In this document: positions 1 through 9,378 of the stretch, piece by piece | How the letters are laid out: every line of letters begins with the position of its first letter | How positions within the stretch are numbered: the stretch's first letter is position 1 | NCBI GenBank assembly: GCA_016124645.1 | Contig: WGNE01000010.1 | Coordinates: 1 to 64,000 of the forward strand | Length of the DNA stretch: 64,000 nucleotides | Direction of reading: 5' to 3' | DNA from: Alphaproteobacteria bacterium | GTDB taxonomy: Bacteria > Pseudomonadota > Alphaproteobacteria > Micavibrionales > UBA2020 | Position numbers and translations under genes: made by a program | The notes under the pieces: model-generated | The model's input: the letters and a program-made list of their open reading frames with translations, nothing else | Database searches by the model: none | What the model was told of the DNA's origin: nothing

Positions 1-61
1 AATGTTTTTTTGATCAAGCGCGCAATGGTATATAACCACCTGTAAAGAAAGGACTTTATTG

Positions 62-493
62 ATGACCGTTCATCTCGTCAAACTCTCGGTGGGGCCGGAG
101 AATCTGGCGGAGCTTGCCGCGTGGCAAAAGCACCGGCTGAAAGAGCTCAAGGCGAAGGGGCGCAAGCCCGAACTTATCCACGTCACGCGCCAGACGCCCA
201 AAAGGGCGGAGGAGCTGCTGGACGGCGGCTCCATCTACTGGGTCATCAAGGGATGGATCGTCGCGCGGCAAAAGCTGGTGGAACTGCGCGCGATGAAGGT
301 GAAGGGCGTGCCGCATTGCGGCCTCGTCCTCGGCAGGAAGCTGGTGACGGTGCAGCCGCGCCAGCGGCGGCCGTTTCAGGGCTGGCGCTATCTCGACGCG
401 AAAGACGCGCCGCCCGACAGCGCCGGCCCCGCGGATGGCGACGACCTGCCCCCCGAATTGCGGCAGGAACTGGCGATGCTGGGGCTGGTGTAG
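62..493 (+). CDS. DUF1489 family protein
   Basis: ORF 59..493; ATG at 62; protein MTVHLVKLSVGPENLAELAAWQ... resembles the alphaproteobacterial DUF1489 family. Confidence 0.75.
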   Translation: MTVHLVKLSVGPENLAELAAWQKHRLKELKAKGRKPELIHVTRQTPKRAEELLDGGSIYWVIKGWIVARQKLVELRAMKVKGVPHCGLVLGRKLVTVQPRQRRPFQGWRYLDAKDAPPDSAGPADGDDLPPELRQELAMLGLV

Positions 494-496
494 GGG

Positions 497-2338
497 TTAT
501 TTTTTCTTCTTCTTTTCATCATCCGCCGTGAATGCCGCAAGGCAATTCTCCAGCTTGTCCGCATGGGCGATGCAGGATGATTTTTCGTTCCAGGCGAAGG
601 GCTTTTCCGTTACCGGGTCGGTCAGCTCCTTGCCTTGCTGCGCGATGAAATCCGCCATTTTCGCGGCGGGAATATCCTGCGCGCGCGCTTTCACCAGCAG
701 CGCGTCGGCCCTTGCCATGGCGCGCAGGGCGTATTGTCCGGTGAAAACGTCGAGGTTCTGCGCGAGGGTAAAGACGTAGCCGCGCCCCGTCGGGTTATAG
801 ATGCATTTGCCGAGCAGCGGTTCCAGCGGCAGCCCCGCCAGCTTGCAGTCGTATTTCTTTTGCAGCGCGGACAAGCCCTGCACCATGCCCCTGTCGCTTT
901 TTCCGTCAAGCTTTTCCGCGTCGCGGGAGAGGGCGAGCATTTGGCTATAGGTGTCATTCTCGTTGAACAGCGCGTTGCGGGAAAGGAAATTCAGCGCGGG
1001 TTTGGCCGTTACGAGTTCGGCCGTCATGCAATCCTTGATGTTCGAAAGGCCGCTTTCGCCGGTCTGCAAGGCGGCCAGCAGCGCATCGCGGTTTTTCGCG
1101 GCCAGCGCGGGGTTCGCTTGCAGAATGGCGGGCAGGGCGGAAAGGTTGACGCGGTAGAGCCGCTGCCAGAGATCCTGCTCCGCCAGCGTATGCAGGCCGT
1201 GCGAAAGAAAGCCGCGGGTGAAAGCGCCGTTGGCGATCCAGTCCTGCAGGGCCGCGTCGCCGTCGCCTTTTTCCGCCATCTTCGGCCAGTATTGCGCCAT
1301 GAAGTCTTGCAGGACGGGAAGGTCGCCGTAGCTTTCGGTTTCCGCCGGGTTGAAAGTACGGGTGTAATTGTCGAACGACTGGTGGTAGAGCGCCTGAAAG
1401 CGGGTGATGAGCTGGGCGTTGTCGTCATAAGTCTGTTGCAGGCTTCGCGCGGGCGGGCCCGGCTGCCAGTGAACCTCCGACTGTTCCTCCGGCGCCTGAA
1501 CGCGCGGGTCGATGCCCATGCCCTGCAGGGCGCGCAGGCCATAGCCGTATCTGTCCATGCTGACGGCGGGGGCGTGGATGCTGCGCAGTGCGGCATAGAA
1601 GTTGTCGTCGGCGTTGAAGTCCTTGATTGTCATGCGCGCCGCCAGCATCGGGTCCGGCGCGCGCGGGCGCGTGTTGAAGAAATACAGCAGCCCCAGCCAT
1701 GCCTGCGCCGCGATGAACAGCACGGCAAGAACGGAAAGCGCGGCCTTGCCCGCGCAAGCGGCCCCCGCCGTCGCGCCCTGCGGCGGCGGCTGCGGCCCGT
1801 CGTCGGGATAAACGACGGCGGTGGAGGTGATGTATTCGGGCAGCGACTTGCGCTGCGGGGAAAGCAGGGCCGGCAGGGCGAACCAGAATGCCCAGAAGAT
1901 GCCGCAAAGCAGGGTGGGCTCGAGATAGGCCGAGACGGAGGCGGTCATCGCGCCCGCGACCGAAAAATCCGTCACGCCCATGCGTCCGGCCTGTATCGCG
2001 GTCGCGGCGGCGTAGATGACGGGCGCCGCGAAGACGGCCAGCGGGGCGGCCAGCAGGATGAAGCGCAAAAGGCGGATGCGCTGCGGCGGCTTGCCGCCCG
2101 TTTTCGCATCGACGGTTTTCATGTGCGGGTATTTGCGCCGCATGCGCAGGTAGAACAGGCAGAGCGCGACGATGCCGCCGCTGACCGCCACGTTCATGCC
2201 CGGCCGCGCATCGTTCGCGACGCTGGCGTAAAGCGCGGCGCAAAAAAACACAAGACTGCCGAGGAAAATAAAGATCAGGACGCCGCCGGTCATGCGCGCC
2301 CAGAAAGGGGCGTAGGTCAGGCTGTCTTTTTCGGTCAT
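497..2338 (-). CDS. hypothetical multi-pass membrane protein with poly-Lys C-terminus
   Basis: ORF 497..2416, probable start MTEKDSLTY at 2338; several hydrophobic segments in the N-terminal third; no family recognised. Confidence 0.6.
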   Translation of the reverse strand: MTEKDSLTYAPFWARMTGGVLIFIFLGSLVFFCAALYASVANDARPGMNVAVSGGIVALCLFYLRMRRKYPHMKTVDAKTGGKPPQRIRLLRFILLAAPLAVFAAPVIYAAATAIQAGRMGVTDFSVAGAMTASVSAYLEPTLLCGIFWAFWFALPALLSPQRKSLPEYITSTAVVYPDDGPQPPPQGATAGAACAGKAALSVLAVLFIAAQAWLGLLYFFNTRPRAPDPMLAARMTIKDFNADDNFYAALRSIHAPAVSMDRYGYGLRALQGMGIDPRVQAPEEQSEVHWQPGPPARSLQQTYDDNAQLITRFQALYHQSFDNYTRTFNPAETESYGDLPVLQDFMAQYWPKMAEKGDGDAALQDWIANGAFTRGFLSHGLHTLAEQDLWQRLYRVNLSALPAILQANPALAAKNRDALLAALQTGESGLSNIKDCMTAELVTAKPALNFLSRNALFNENDTYSQMLALSRDAEKLDGKSDRGMVQGLSALQKKYDCKLAGLPLEPLLGKCIYNPTGRGYVFTLAQNLDVFTGQYALRAMARADALLVKARAQDIPAAKMADFIAQQGKELTDPVTEKPFAWNEKSSCIAHADKLENCLAAFTADDEKKKKK

Positions 2339-2412
2339 CTTGCATCCCCCGGGGCATAGCAGCCCCTTGATATTCCGGCTGTTTTCAATCAAACACCCTA
2401 TTGCGGGGCAAG

Positions 2413-3684
2413 TCAAGAATAGGGGGTTTCGGGCTCCGGCGGCAACGCGGGCGGCTCATCGGCGGGCGTGGGCTGTTCGGGTTCTCCGCCGCCCTCTTCA
2501 GGGAAGGCGGGCACGGGGCGTTCGCCCTCCAGCGCCGCGGGGGCTTCCTCTCCGCTTCGGGTTTCTTCTTCGTCTTCATCAGGCTTCTGGCCGTCCCCCT
2601 TGCGCAGCAGGATGCCGGGCAAGGCCGCGCTGACGAGGACGACGAGAAGCAGGACGCTGTAGAATTCCTCGGAGATGATGCCGGTTTCCAGTCCCACGTT
2701 GGCGGTGATGATGCCGAAGCTGAGGCGGTAGTTGAACAGGATGCCGATGTAGCGGTGGCGGGTCATCTTCATCATTTTGGCGGGCAGGGCGCTGCCCGCG
2801 AATTTCAGCATCGTCGCCAGCACGAAAAGCGCCCCCGCCACGACGAGCGAGGTGAAGTTCAGCGCGTGAAGGCTGATGCGCGTGCCCGCGCTCAAAAAGA
2901 ACAGCGGCGCGAAAAAGCTGAAGACGAGGCCCATCAGCTTGTCCTTCACGCCCTCGTTCTTCTCCAGCACCGAGGTCATGATCATCCCCAGCGTGAAGGC
3001 GACGAGCGCGGGGTGGATGCTGCCCACCGATTCAGCCATGAAGCCCATGCCGACGAGGATGACCATGAGGAACCGCAGCTCCGGCTCCGCCATCGAGTTC
3101 GGATAGCGGCGGAAGATCCAGTCGCCGAAATGCGGCAGGCCGAAGACCGAGATGAGCAGGAAGGCGGCGAAAAACGCCGTGCCCCATCCCGCGCTGCCCA
3201 GCAAAAGCGCGAGGGCGACCATGCTGAGCACATCGACGACGGAAGCGGCGGCGAAGATGACCTGCCCCTCGTCGGTGTCGAGTATCTGTTGTTCCTTCAG
3301 CACGTGATAGACGAGCGCGAGGGAGGTGGTGGACAGGCCGATGCTGACCAGCGCCGCCGGCATCGGGTCGAAGTGCAGCCCGAAGCGGGTGTAGAGATAG
3401 ACGCCGACCATCGGCACGCAGAGGGACGAGACGCCGATCGCGCTGCTGGGCCGCCACATGCGCTTGAACTTGTCGGCCTGCAGCTCGAAGCCCGCCACGA
3501 ACATCAGCGCCAGCATCCCGATATGCGCCATGTAGCGCAGCCAGTTCGCGCCCACGATGTCCGGCACCGCGGCGGCGAGGACGACGCCCGCCAGGATCTC
3601 CAGCACCGCGCTCGAGATATTGAACTCCCCGGAGATGATCGCCGCCATGATGAGGCAGAGGGAAACGGTCAGGTAGATTTCCAT
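2413..3684 (-). CDS. cation:proton antiporter (CPA2/KefB-type Na+/H+ exchanger domain)
   Basis: MEIYLTVSLCLIMAAIISGEFNISSAVLEILAGVVLAAAVPDIVG..., multiple TM helices typical of Na_H_Exchanger. Confidence 0.75.
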   Translation of the reverse strand: MEIYLTVSLCLIMAAIISGEFNISSAVLEILAGVVLAAAVPDIVGANWLRYMAHIGMLALMFVAGFELQADKFKRMWRPSSAIGVSSLCVPMVGVYLYTRFGLHFDPMPAALVSIGLSTTSLALVYHVLKEQQILDTDEGQVIFAAASVVDVLSMVALALLLGSAGWGTAFFAAFLLISVFGLPHFGDWIFRRYPNSMAEPELRFLMVILVGMGFMAESVGSIHPALVAFTLGMIMTSVLEKNEGVKDKLMGLVFSFFAPLFFLSAGTRISLHALNFTSLVVAGALFVLATMLKFAGSALPAKMMKMTRHRYIGILFNYRLSFGIITANVGLETGIISEEFYSVLLLVVLVSAALPGILLRKGDGQKPDEDEEETRSGEEAPAALEGERPVPAFPEEGGGEPEQPTPADEPPALPPEPETPYS

Positions 3685-3969
3685 TGATAAGGGAGCCTTT
3701 TCTTCTATCTGTACGTTTGCAGATGCTGCTGCGTGTGCGCCGGAATGGTTGAAGGGATAAAACAAGGGGCGGGGGAAGCCGGGGGTGGCTCCGGTGATGT
3801 TCTCATGGCCGTGGTTTTGTGGCCGTTGTCTTGTATGCCGCCGTTACTGTTGATACGTCATTTCATCACGGATATACGTAACACAAAAAGCCTTGAAAAA
3901 GCAACATGAAGTTTGTTTGACAGCGGGGCACTAACTCACTAGTATTAAAGGATAAACGGGGAATTTACA

Positions 3970-4947
3970 GTGCGCTTTCAAACTTTATCCATCATCCTGG
4001 TCGCCGCTTTTCTCGGTCTGGCGACTGCCGCCCATGCTGCGACGCGGGATTTCCAGACATGGCTGAGGGCCGTCAAGTCCGAGGCGCGCACGCAGGGCAT
4101 CTCGCAGGATGTGCTCGACAGCGCGCTGCCGGACAATATGGAACCCATCGCGCGCGTGCTGGAGCTGGACAGGAAACAGCCGGAGAATACAAAGCATTTG
4201 AGCGATTACCTCAAGGGGATCATGAGCACGGAACGCGTCGAGCGCGGCCGCACACGCATCCTGAACTACCGCACGCTGCTGGGCCGCGTGCAGAAAGATT
4301 ACGGCGTGGACAAGCAGGTCATCGTCGCGCTTTGGGGCATCGAGACGAATTACGGCGTGAACAGCGGCAAATACGACGTGCCGCAGGCGCTGGCGACGCT
4401 GGCCTACGACGGGCGGCGCGGTGATTATTTCCGCGGCGAACTTTTCAAGGCTCTCAGGATCTTGCAGGAAGGTCATATCAAGCCGGATAAAATGAAGGGC
4501 TCATGGGCGGGCGCGATGGGGCAGAGCCAGTTCATGCCCTCCAGCTTCCTGAAATTCGCGCAGGATTTCGACCGCGACGGACGCCGCGACATCTGGACTT
4601 CCGAGCCGGACGTTTTCGCCTCGGCCGCCTATTACCTCGCGGAAAGCGGCTGGAAGCAGGGCAACCCGTGGGGCCACAAGATTCGCCTGCCGAAAAACAT
4701 CGACCGCAAGCTGCTGGGGCTGGACCGGAAATACTCGCTGGATTTCTGGCGCAAGCAAGGCGTGCGGCTGCTGAACGGTAAGATCATACCGCAGGAAGGC
4801 GAGTATCAGGCCTCGGTCATCCAGCCCGACGGGCCGGGAACGCCGTCCTTTATCGTATATGACAACTACAGGGTCATCCTGCGGTGGAACCGCTCGAACT
4901 ATTTCGCCACCGCCGTCTGCATGCTGTCCGACCGGCTGAAGGGCTGA
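3970..4947 (+). CDS. lytic murein transglycosylase (MltB-like)
   Basis: GTG start, signal peptide; WGIETNYGVNSGKYDV and GSWAGAMGQSQFMPSSF motifs of the MltB family. Confidence 0.9.
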   Translation: MRFQTLSIILVAAFLGLATAAHAATRDFQTWLRAVKSEARTQGISQDVLDSALPDNMEPIARVLELDRKQPENTKHLSDYLKGIMSTERVERGRTRILNYRTLLGRVQKDYGVDKQVIVALWGIETNYGVNSGKYDVPQALATLAYDGRRGDYFRGELFKALRILQEGHIKPDKMKGSWAGAMGQSQFMPSSFLKFAQDFDRDGRRDIWTSEPDVFASAAYYLAESGWKQGNPWGHKIRLPKNIDRKLLGLDRKYSLDFWRKQGVRLLNGKIIPQEGEYQASVIQPDGPGTPSFIVYDNYRVILRWNRSNYFATAVCMLSDRLKG

Positions 4948-5081
4948 GCCGGGCAGGGGAAGAAAACCGGCGCGAAAAACATTCAAAACGGCCTTGATTT
5001 GACGGGCGTAAAACTGGATTTTGCCAAGAGACTCCGCTATTCTGCGGGTGTTCAACATTTCTGACCGGAAGGCTGCGCCGC

Positions 5082-6296
5082 ATGACCGCAAAAAAAAGTT
5101 TCCTCAACCTCGCCATCGCGCTGGTCGGCGTTATCGCGCTTTCGGCCTGTTCGGAAACCCAGCTCGTCTCCCACTGGATGAAGAAAGTCACATGGCCCGG
5201 CCAGCAGGAAAGCGCCGGCAGCTACAAGGTCGGCAGCCCCTATCGCGTGGGCGGCACGTGGTATCGGCCGGAAGAGGACTTCAATTACGTCGAGACCGGC
5301 ATCGCCTCGTGGTACGGGCCTGACTTCGACGGCCACCGCACCGCCAATGGCGAGATTTACGATCAGGACGAGCTGACCGCCGCGCACCGCACCTTGCAGA
5401 TGCCCTGCCTCGTGCGCGTCACCAACCTTGAAAACGGCCGTTCCGTCGTCGTGCGCATCAACGACCGCGGACCCTATGCGCGCGGCCGCATCATCGACGT
5501 TTCCAAGCGCGCGGCGCAGCTGCTGGGCTTCATCGGACAGGGCACGGCCCGCGTGCGCGTCGCCGTCCTGCCCAAGGAAAGCCGCGAAATCGCCGCCGCC
5601 GCCAAGCGCGGTGAGGACACCTCGCGCCTGACCATGGCGGATCTCGAACGCTATGACACCGGCAGCCCCGTGGCCGCCGCCGTTCCCGCGCCGGCCCCCG
5701 TCCGCATGGCGGCGACCCCCGCGCGTTTCGTGCGCGGCGCGACGCTGGCCGCCAACAACAAGGACGTGGCCCTGCCGGAAAGCCTGCAGACGCCGTCCAT
5801 CACCGTGGAAGAGCTTTCCCAGCCCGCACCGCCCGCGCGGTCATGGCAGTCCGCGCCGCCCAGAACGGCGACCACGCCAAGCTATGCGCCGCCCGGCCGT
5901 CAGCCGGCGCCGCAGGAAGACACGCGCACCGCCCGCAAGAATTTCGTCAAGAGCCTCGATCTTGACGACAGCGGCGCGTCGGGCGGGGGCATGGCGCCCG
6001 GCCACATGGAAAACGGCCACTTCATGCCCGATCCCGTCGTGACGCAGGAACCCGTCATCCCCACCGGCATTTACGTGCAGGCGGGGGCCTTCGGCGTGTA
6101 TAACAACGCACAGCGACTGAAGGCGAAGCTGAGCCCGATCGCGCCCGTGGTCATCGAGCCGATGACGACGTCGCAGGGCAAAACGCTCTACCGCGTCAAG
6201 CTCGGCCCGCTCGCGAGCGTCCAGCAGGCCGACAGCGTGCTCGACCGCGTCCTCGCCGCGGGCGGCGACGGCGCGCGCGTGGTGCACAAGCGCTAA
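5082..6296 (+). CDS. rlpA: septal ring lytic transglycosylase RlpA family lipoprotein with SPOR domain
   Basis: lipobox LSACS; GIASWYGPDFDGHRTANGE...RINDRGPYARGRIIDVSKRAAQLLG; C-terminal SPOR-like domain. Confidence 0.9.
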   Translation: MTAKKSFLNLAIALVGVIALSACSETQLVSHWMKKVTWPGQQESAGSYKVGSPYRVGGTWYRPEEDFNYVETGIASWYGPDFDGHRTANGEIYDQDELTAAHRTLQMPCLVRVTNLENGRSVVVRINDRGPYARGRIIDVSKRAAQLLGFIGQGTARVRVAVLPKESREIAAAAKRGEDTSRLTMADLERYDTGSPVAAAVPAPAPVRMAATPARFVRGATLAANNKDVALPESLQTPSITVEELSQPAPPARSWQSAPPRTATTPSYAPPGRQPAPQEDTRTARKNFVKSLDLDDSGASGGGMAPGHMENGHFMPDPVVTQEPVIPTGIYVQAGAFGVYNNAQRLKAKLSPIAPVVIEPMTTSQGKTLYRVKLGPLASVQQADSVLDRVLAAGGDGARVVHKR

Positions 6297-6348
6297 GGCG
6301 CCTGCACCGGAACTCAACCGCAAGACATGAAAGATATGAAGAGGTACT

Positions 6349-7482
6349 ATGAATAAACTTATGCTGTCCATCGCCGCACTGCTTGTCCTGCTCACGACGG
6401 GCGCGCCCGCCTACGCGCAGATGTCAACGACGGCCAAGCAGGCCATCGTCGTCGATACCGGCACGGGCACGGTGCTGTTCGAGAAGAACGCGAACGAACA
6501 CATGCCGACCTCGTCCATGAGCAAGGTCATGACGGCCTATATGGTCTTCGAGGCGCTCAAGAACGGCTCGCTGCACCTGAAGGATAAATTCACCGTCAGC
6601 AAGAAGGCGTGGCAGACGGGCGGGTCCAAGATGTTCATCAAGGTCGGCGACCGCGTGTCGGTCGAGGACCTCATCCGCGGGCTGCTCATCGATTCCGGCA
6701 ACGACGCCGCCGTCTGTCTTTCCGAAGGGCTGGGCGGCAGCGAGGAGGCCTTCGTCAAGGCCATGAACCTCCGCGCCAAGGAAATCGGCCTGACCAACAG
6801 CCATTTCGTGACCGCCAGCGGCCTGCCGGACCCCGACCATTATTCCACCGCGCGCGACCTTGCCGTGCTGGCCTACCGCATCATGACGGACTTCCCCGAG
6901 TATTATCACTATTTCTCGGAAAAGGATTTCACTTACAACAAGATCCACCAGCCCAACCGCGACCTGCTGCTGGGCAACGTTTCCGGCGTCGATGGCCTGA
7001 AGACCGGCCATACCGAGGTCGGCGGCTACGGGCTGATGAGCTCCGCCCAGCGCGACGGGCGCCGCGTCATCATCGTGCTGAACGGCATGGGCAGCATTCA
7101 GGAGCGCAAGGACGAAGGCATGCGCCTGATGGAATGGGCCTTCCGCAGCTTCGAGAGCAAGAAACTGCTGACCGAGGGCGAAACCGTGGACACGGCGAAA
7201 GTCTGGCTGGGCAAGAAGGAGGAGCTTCCGCTTGTCGCCGCCAAGGATTTGACCGTGGTGCTGCCCAAGGCGCAGCGCGACGACATGAAGCTGACCGTGA
7301 AATACGACTCGCCGCTGAAGGCGCCCGTGAAAAAGGGCGACAAGGTGGGCGAGCTCGACATCGCCATTCCCAACCAGGCGCCGCTGAAGATGGATTTGCT
7401 GGCCGGCATCGACGATCCGCGTCAGGGCATTTTCGGCCGCGTCAAAAGCCGGCTGGGCTACCTGATCACGAAAGATTTCTGA
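6349..7482 (+). CDS. D-alanyl-D-alanine carboxypeptidase (PBP5/6 family)
   Basis: signal peptide; SSMSKVMTAY (SxxK), SGNDAAV, KTGHTEVGGYG (KTG) motifs. Confidence 0.93.
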   Translation: MNKLMLSIAALLVLLTTGAPAYAQMSTTAKQAIVVDTGTGTVLFEKNANEHMPTSSMSKVMTAYMVFEALKNGSLHLKDKFTVSKKAWQTGGSKMFIKVGDRVSVEDLIRGLLIDSGNDAAVCLSEGLGGSEEAFVKAMNLRAKEIGLTNSHFVTASGLPDPDHYSTARDLAVLAYRIMTDFPEYYHYFSEKDFTYNKIHQPNRDLLLGNVSGVDGLKTGHTEVGGYGLMSSAQRDGRRVIIVLNGMGSIQERKDEGMRLMEWAFRSFESKKLLTEGETVDTAKVWLGKKEELPLVAAKDLTVVLPKAQRDDMKLTVKYDSPLKAPVKKGDKVGELDIAIPNQAPLKMDLLAGIDDPRQGIFGRVKSRLGYLITKDF

Positions 7483-7484
7483 CC

Positions 7485-8171
7485 ATGACGCAAAAGGGGC
7501 GCTTCATCACGCTGGAGGGCGGCGAGGGCACGGGCAAAAGCACGCAGCTCAAGCTTCTGCAGCGCGCCCTGTCCTCGGCGGGCGTCGAGGTGACGACCAC
7601 GCGCGAGCCGGGCGGCACCCCGCAGGCCGAGCGCATCCGCAACCTGCTTTTGCAGCGCGACAGCGGCAAGTTCGACCCGCTGACCGAGGTGCTGATGATG
7701 TTCGCCGCAAGGCGCGAGCATCTGGTGGACAAGATCTGGCCCGACATGGCGCGGGGCAAATGGGTCATCTCCGACCGTTTCGCGGATTCCACCCGCGCCT
7801 TTCAGGGCTACGGCATGGATATTCCGCAGGAGACCATCGAAAAGGTCTATGCGCTGGTGGCGGGCGATTTTCAGCCCGACCTGACCTTCATTTTCGACAT
7901 CGACCCCGAGGCGGGGCTGCAGCGCTCGCTCAAGCAATTGCAGGTCACGCAGGACGCCACTGAATCGACCGAGGACCGCTACGAACGCATGGGCATCGCC
8001 TTCCACACCCGGTTGCGCGAAGGCTTCCTCGAGATCGCGAAAAAGTTTCCCGACCGCTGCGTCGTCATCGACGCCGCACAGGACATCGACACGGTGCACC
8101 GCGCCATGCTGGACGCCATCACGGAACGCTTCGGCGTGACCCCGGTGGCGGAGGAGGCGCGCCATGGCTAG
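7485..8171 (+). CDS. tmk: thymidylate kinase
   Basis: MTQKGRFITLEGGEGTGKSTQLKLL P-loop, TREPGGT, DRFADSTRAFQGYG. Confidence 0.93.
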   Translation: MTQKGRFITLEGGEGTGKSTQLKLLQRALSSAGVEVTTTREPGGTPQAERIRNLLLQRDSGKFDPLTEVLMMFAARREHLVDKIWPDMARGKWVISDRFADSTRAFQGYGMDIPQETIEKVYALVAGDFQPDLTFIFDIDPEAGLQRSLKQLQVTQDATESTEDRYERMGIAFHTRLREGFLEIAKKFPDRCVVIDAAQDIDTVHRAMLDAITERFGVTPVAEEARHG

Positions 8172-9351
8172 CCTTTTCGCCGAGGAAGACGACGGACTTC
8201 CCGAAGATATCGACGATATCGACGGCGCGGTGGACGAAGCCGTCGGCGACGGCGAGGAAGAAGAGCTTACCCCGCGCAACAACCCCGACCTGCTGGGGCA
8301 CGAGGAGGTGGAAGCCGCGCTGCTGCGTGACTTCAACGCGGGCCGGTTGCCGCACGCCATCGTGCTTTTCGGGCCGGAAGGCATCGGCAAGGCGACGCTG
8401 GCCTATCGCCTCGCGCGGTTCCTTTTCACGCAGGGCGCGCAAGGCGCGGGGCTGTTCGGAGAGGACATGCAGCCCGAAAGCCTTTACGTCGCGCCGGAAA
8501 ACCCGGTGTTCCGCCGCGTGGCTTCCGGCGGCCATGCCGACATGGAGGTGGTGGAGCGCGAGTTCGACGAGAAAAAAGGCAGGCTGAAGAACGATATTTC
8601 CATCGGCGCGGTGCGCCGCATCCAGCCCCTGCTGCGCAAGACGGCGGCGGAGGGCGGCTGGCGCGTCGTCATCGTCGATAGCGCGGAGCACCTCAACCAC
8701 AGCAGCCAGAACGGGCTGCTCAAGATACTGGAAGAGCCGCCGAAACAATCGGTGCTGATATTGACGACCTCGCAGCCCGGCGCCTTTTTGCCGACCATCC
8801 GCTCGCGCTGCCGCATGATCCAGATGGAGCCGCTGTCGGACCGGAACGTCGCGACGCTGCTCGACAAAATGGCGCCCGGCCTGCCCGCGGCCGAAAAATC
8901 CGCCATCTGCCATTTCGCGGAAGGCAGCATCGGCAAGGCTTTGCAGTTCCATGCCAACGGCGGCGTGCAGCTCTACCGCGAGCTGCTGTCGCTGGTGACG
9001 GATTTGCCGGAAATGAACATCGCGGCCGTGCACGACGTGACGGACAAGATCACCCGCGGCGCGAAGTCCGACAGCGGCTATGAAACCGCGCGGGAAATCC
9101 TTTCCGGCTGGTGCCAGCGCGTGGCGCGGCAACAGGCGCGGGGGGAGGCGGTGACGGACGTGCTGCCCGGCGACGCCGATATTTTCTCCCGCATCGCGGG
9201 CGATTATCCGCCGCATCATTTCCTCGAGACGTGGGAGAAGATGTCGCAATTGTTCCACCAGACGGACCAGTACAATCTCGACAAGCGGCAGGCGCTCATC
9301 GGCGCGCTGCTGATGCTTCAAAAACCGGGCCATGCCGGGCTCAGCGTGTAA
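8164..9351 (+). CDS. holB: DNA polymerase III subunit delta'
   Basis: LPHAIVLFGPEGIGKATLAYRLARFLF, SQNGLLKILEEPPKQSVLILTT, SRCRMI; overlaps tmk by 8 nt. Confidence 0.9.
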   Translation: MASLFAEEDDGLPEDIDDIDGAVDEAVGDGEEEELTPRNNPDLLGHEEVEAALLRDFNAGRLPHAIVLFGPEGIGKATLAYRLARFLFTQGAQGAGLFGEDMQPESLYVAPENPVFRRVASGGHADMEVVEREFDEKKGRLKNDISIGAVRRIQPLLRKTAAEGGWRVVIVDSAEHLNHSSQNGLLKILEEPPKQSVLILTTSQPGAFLPTIRSRCRMIQMEPLSDRNVATLLDKMAPGLPAAEKSAICHFAEGSIGKALQFHANGGVQLYRELLSLVTDLPEMNIAAVHDVTDKITRGAKSDSGYETAREILSGWCQRVARQQARGEAVTDVLPGDADIFSRIAGDYPPHHFLETWEKMSQLFHQTDQYNLDKRQALIGALLMLQKPGHAGLSV

Positions 9352-9378
9352 ACGGCGCGAAGAAGAACAGAGGGTAAC

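Noticed and set aside
6609-7482. + strand ORF fused in frame to tmk (6609..8171)
   Set aside because: The N-terminal part is the alternative frame of the DD-carboxypeptidase gene; tmk starts at ATG 7485
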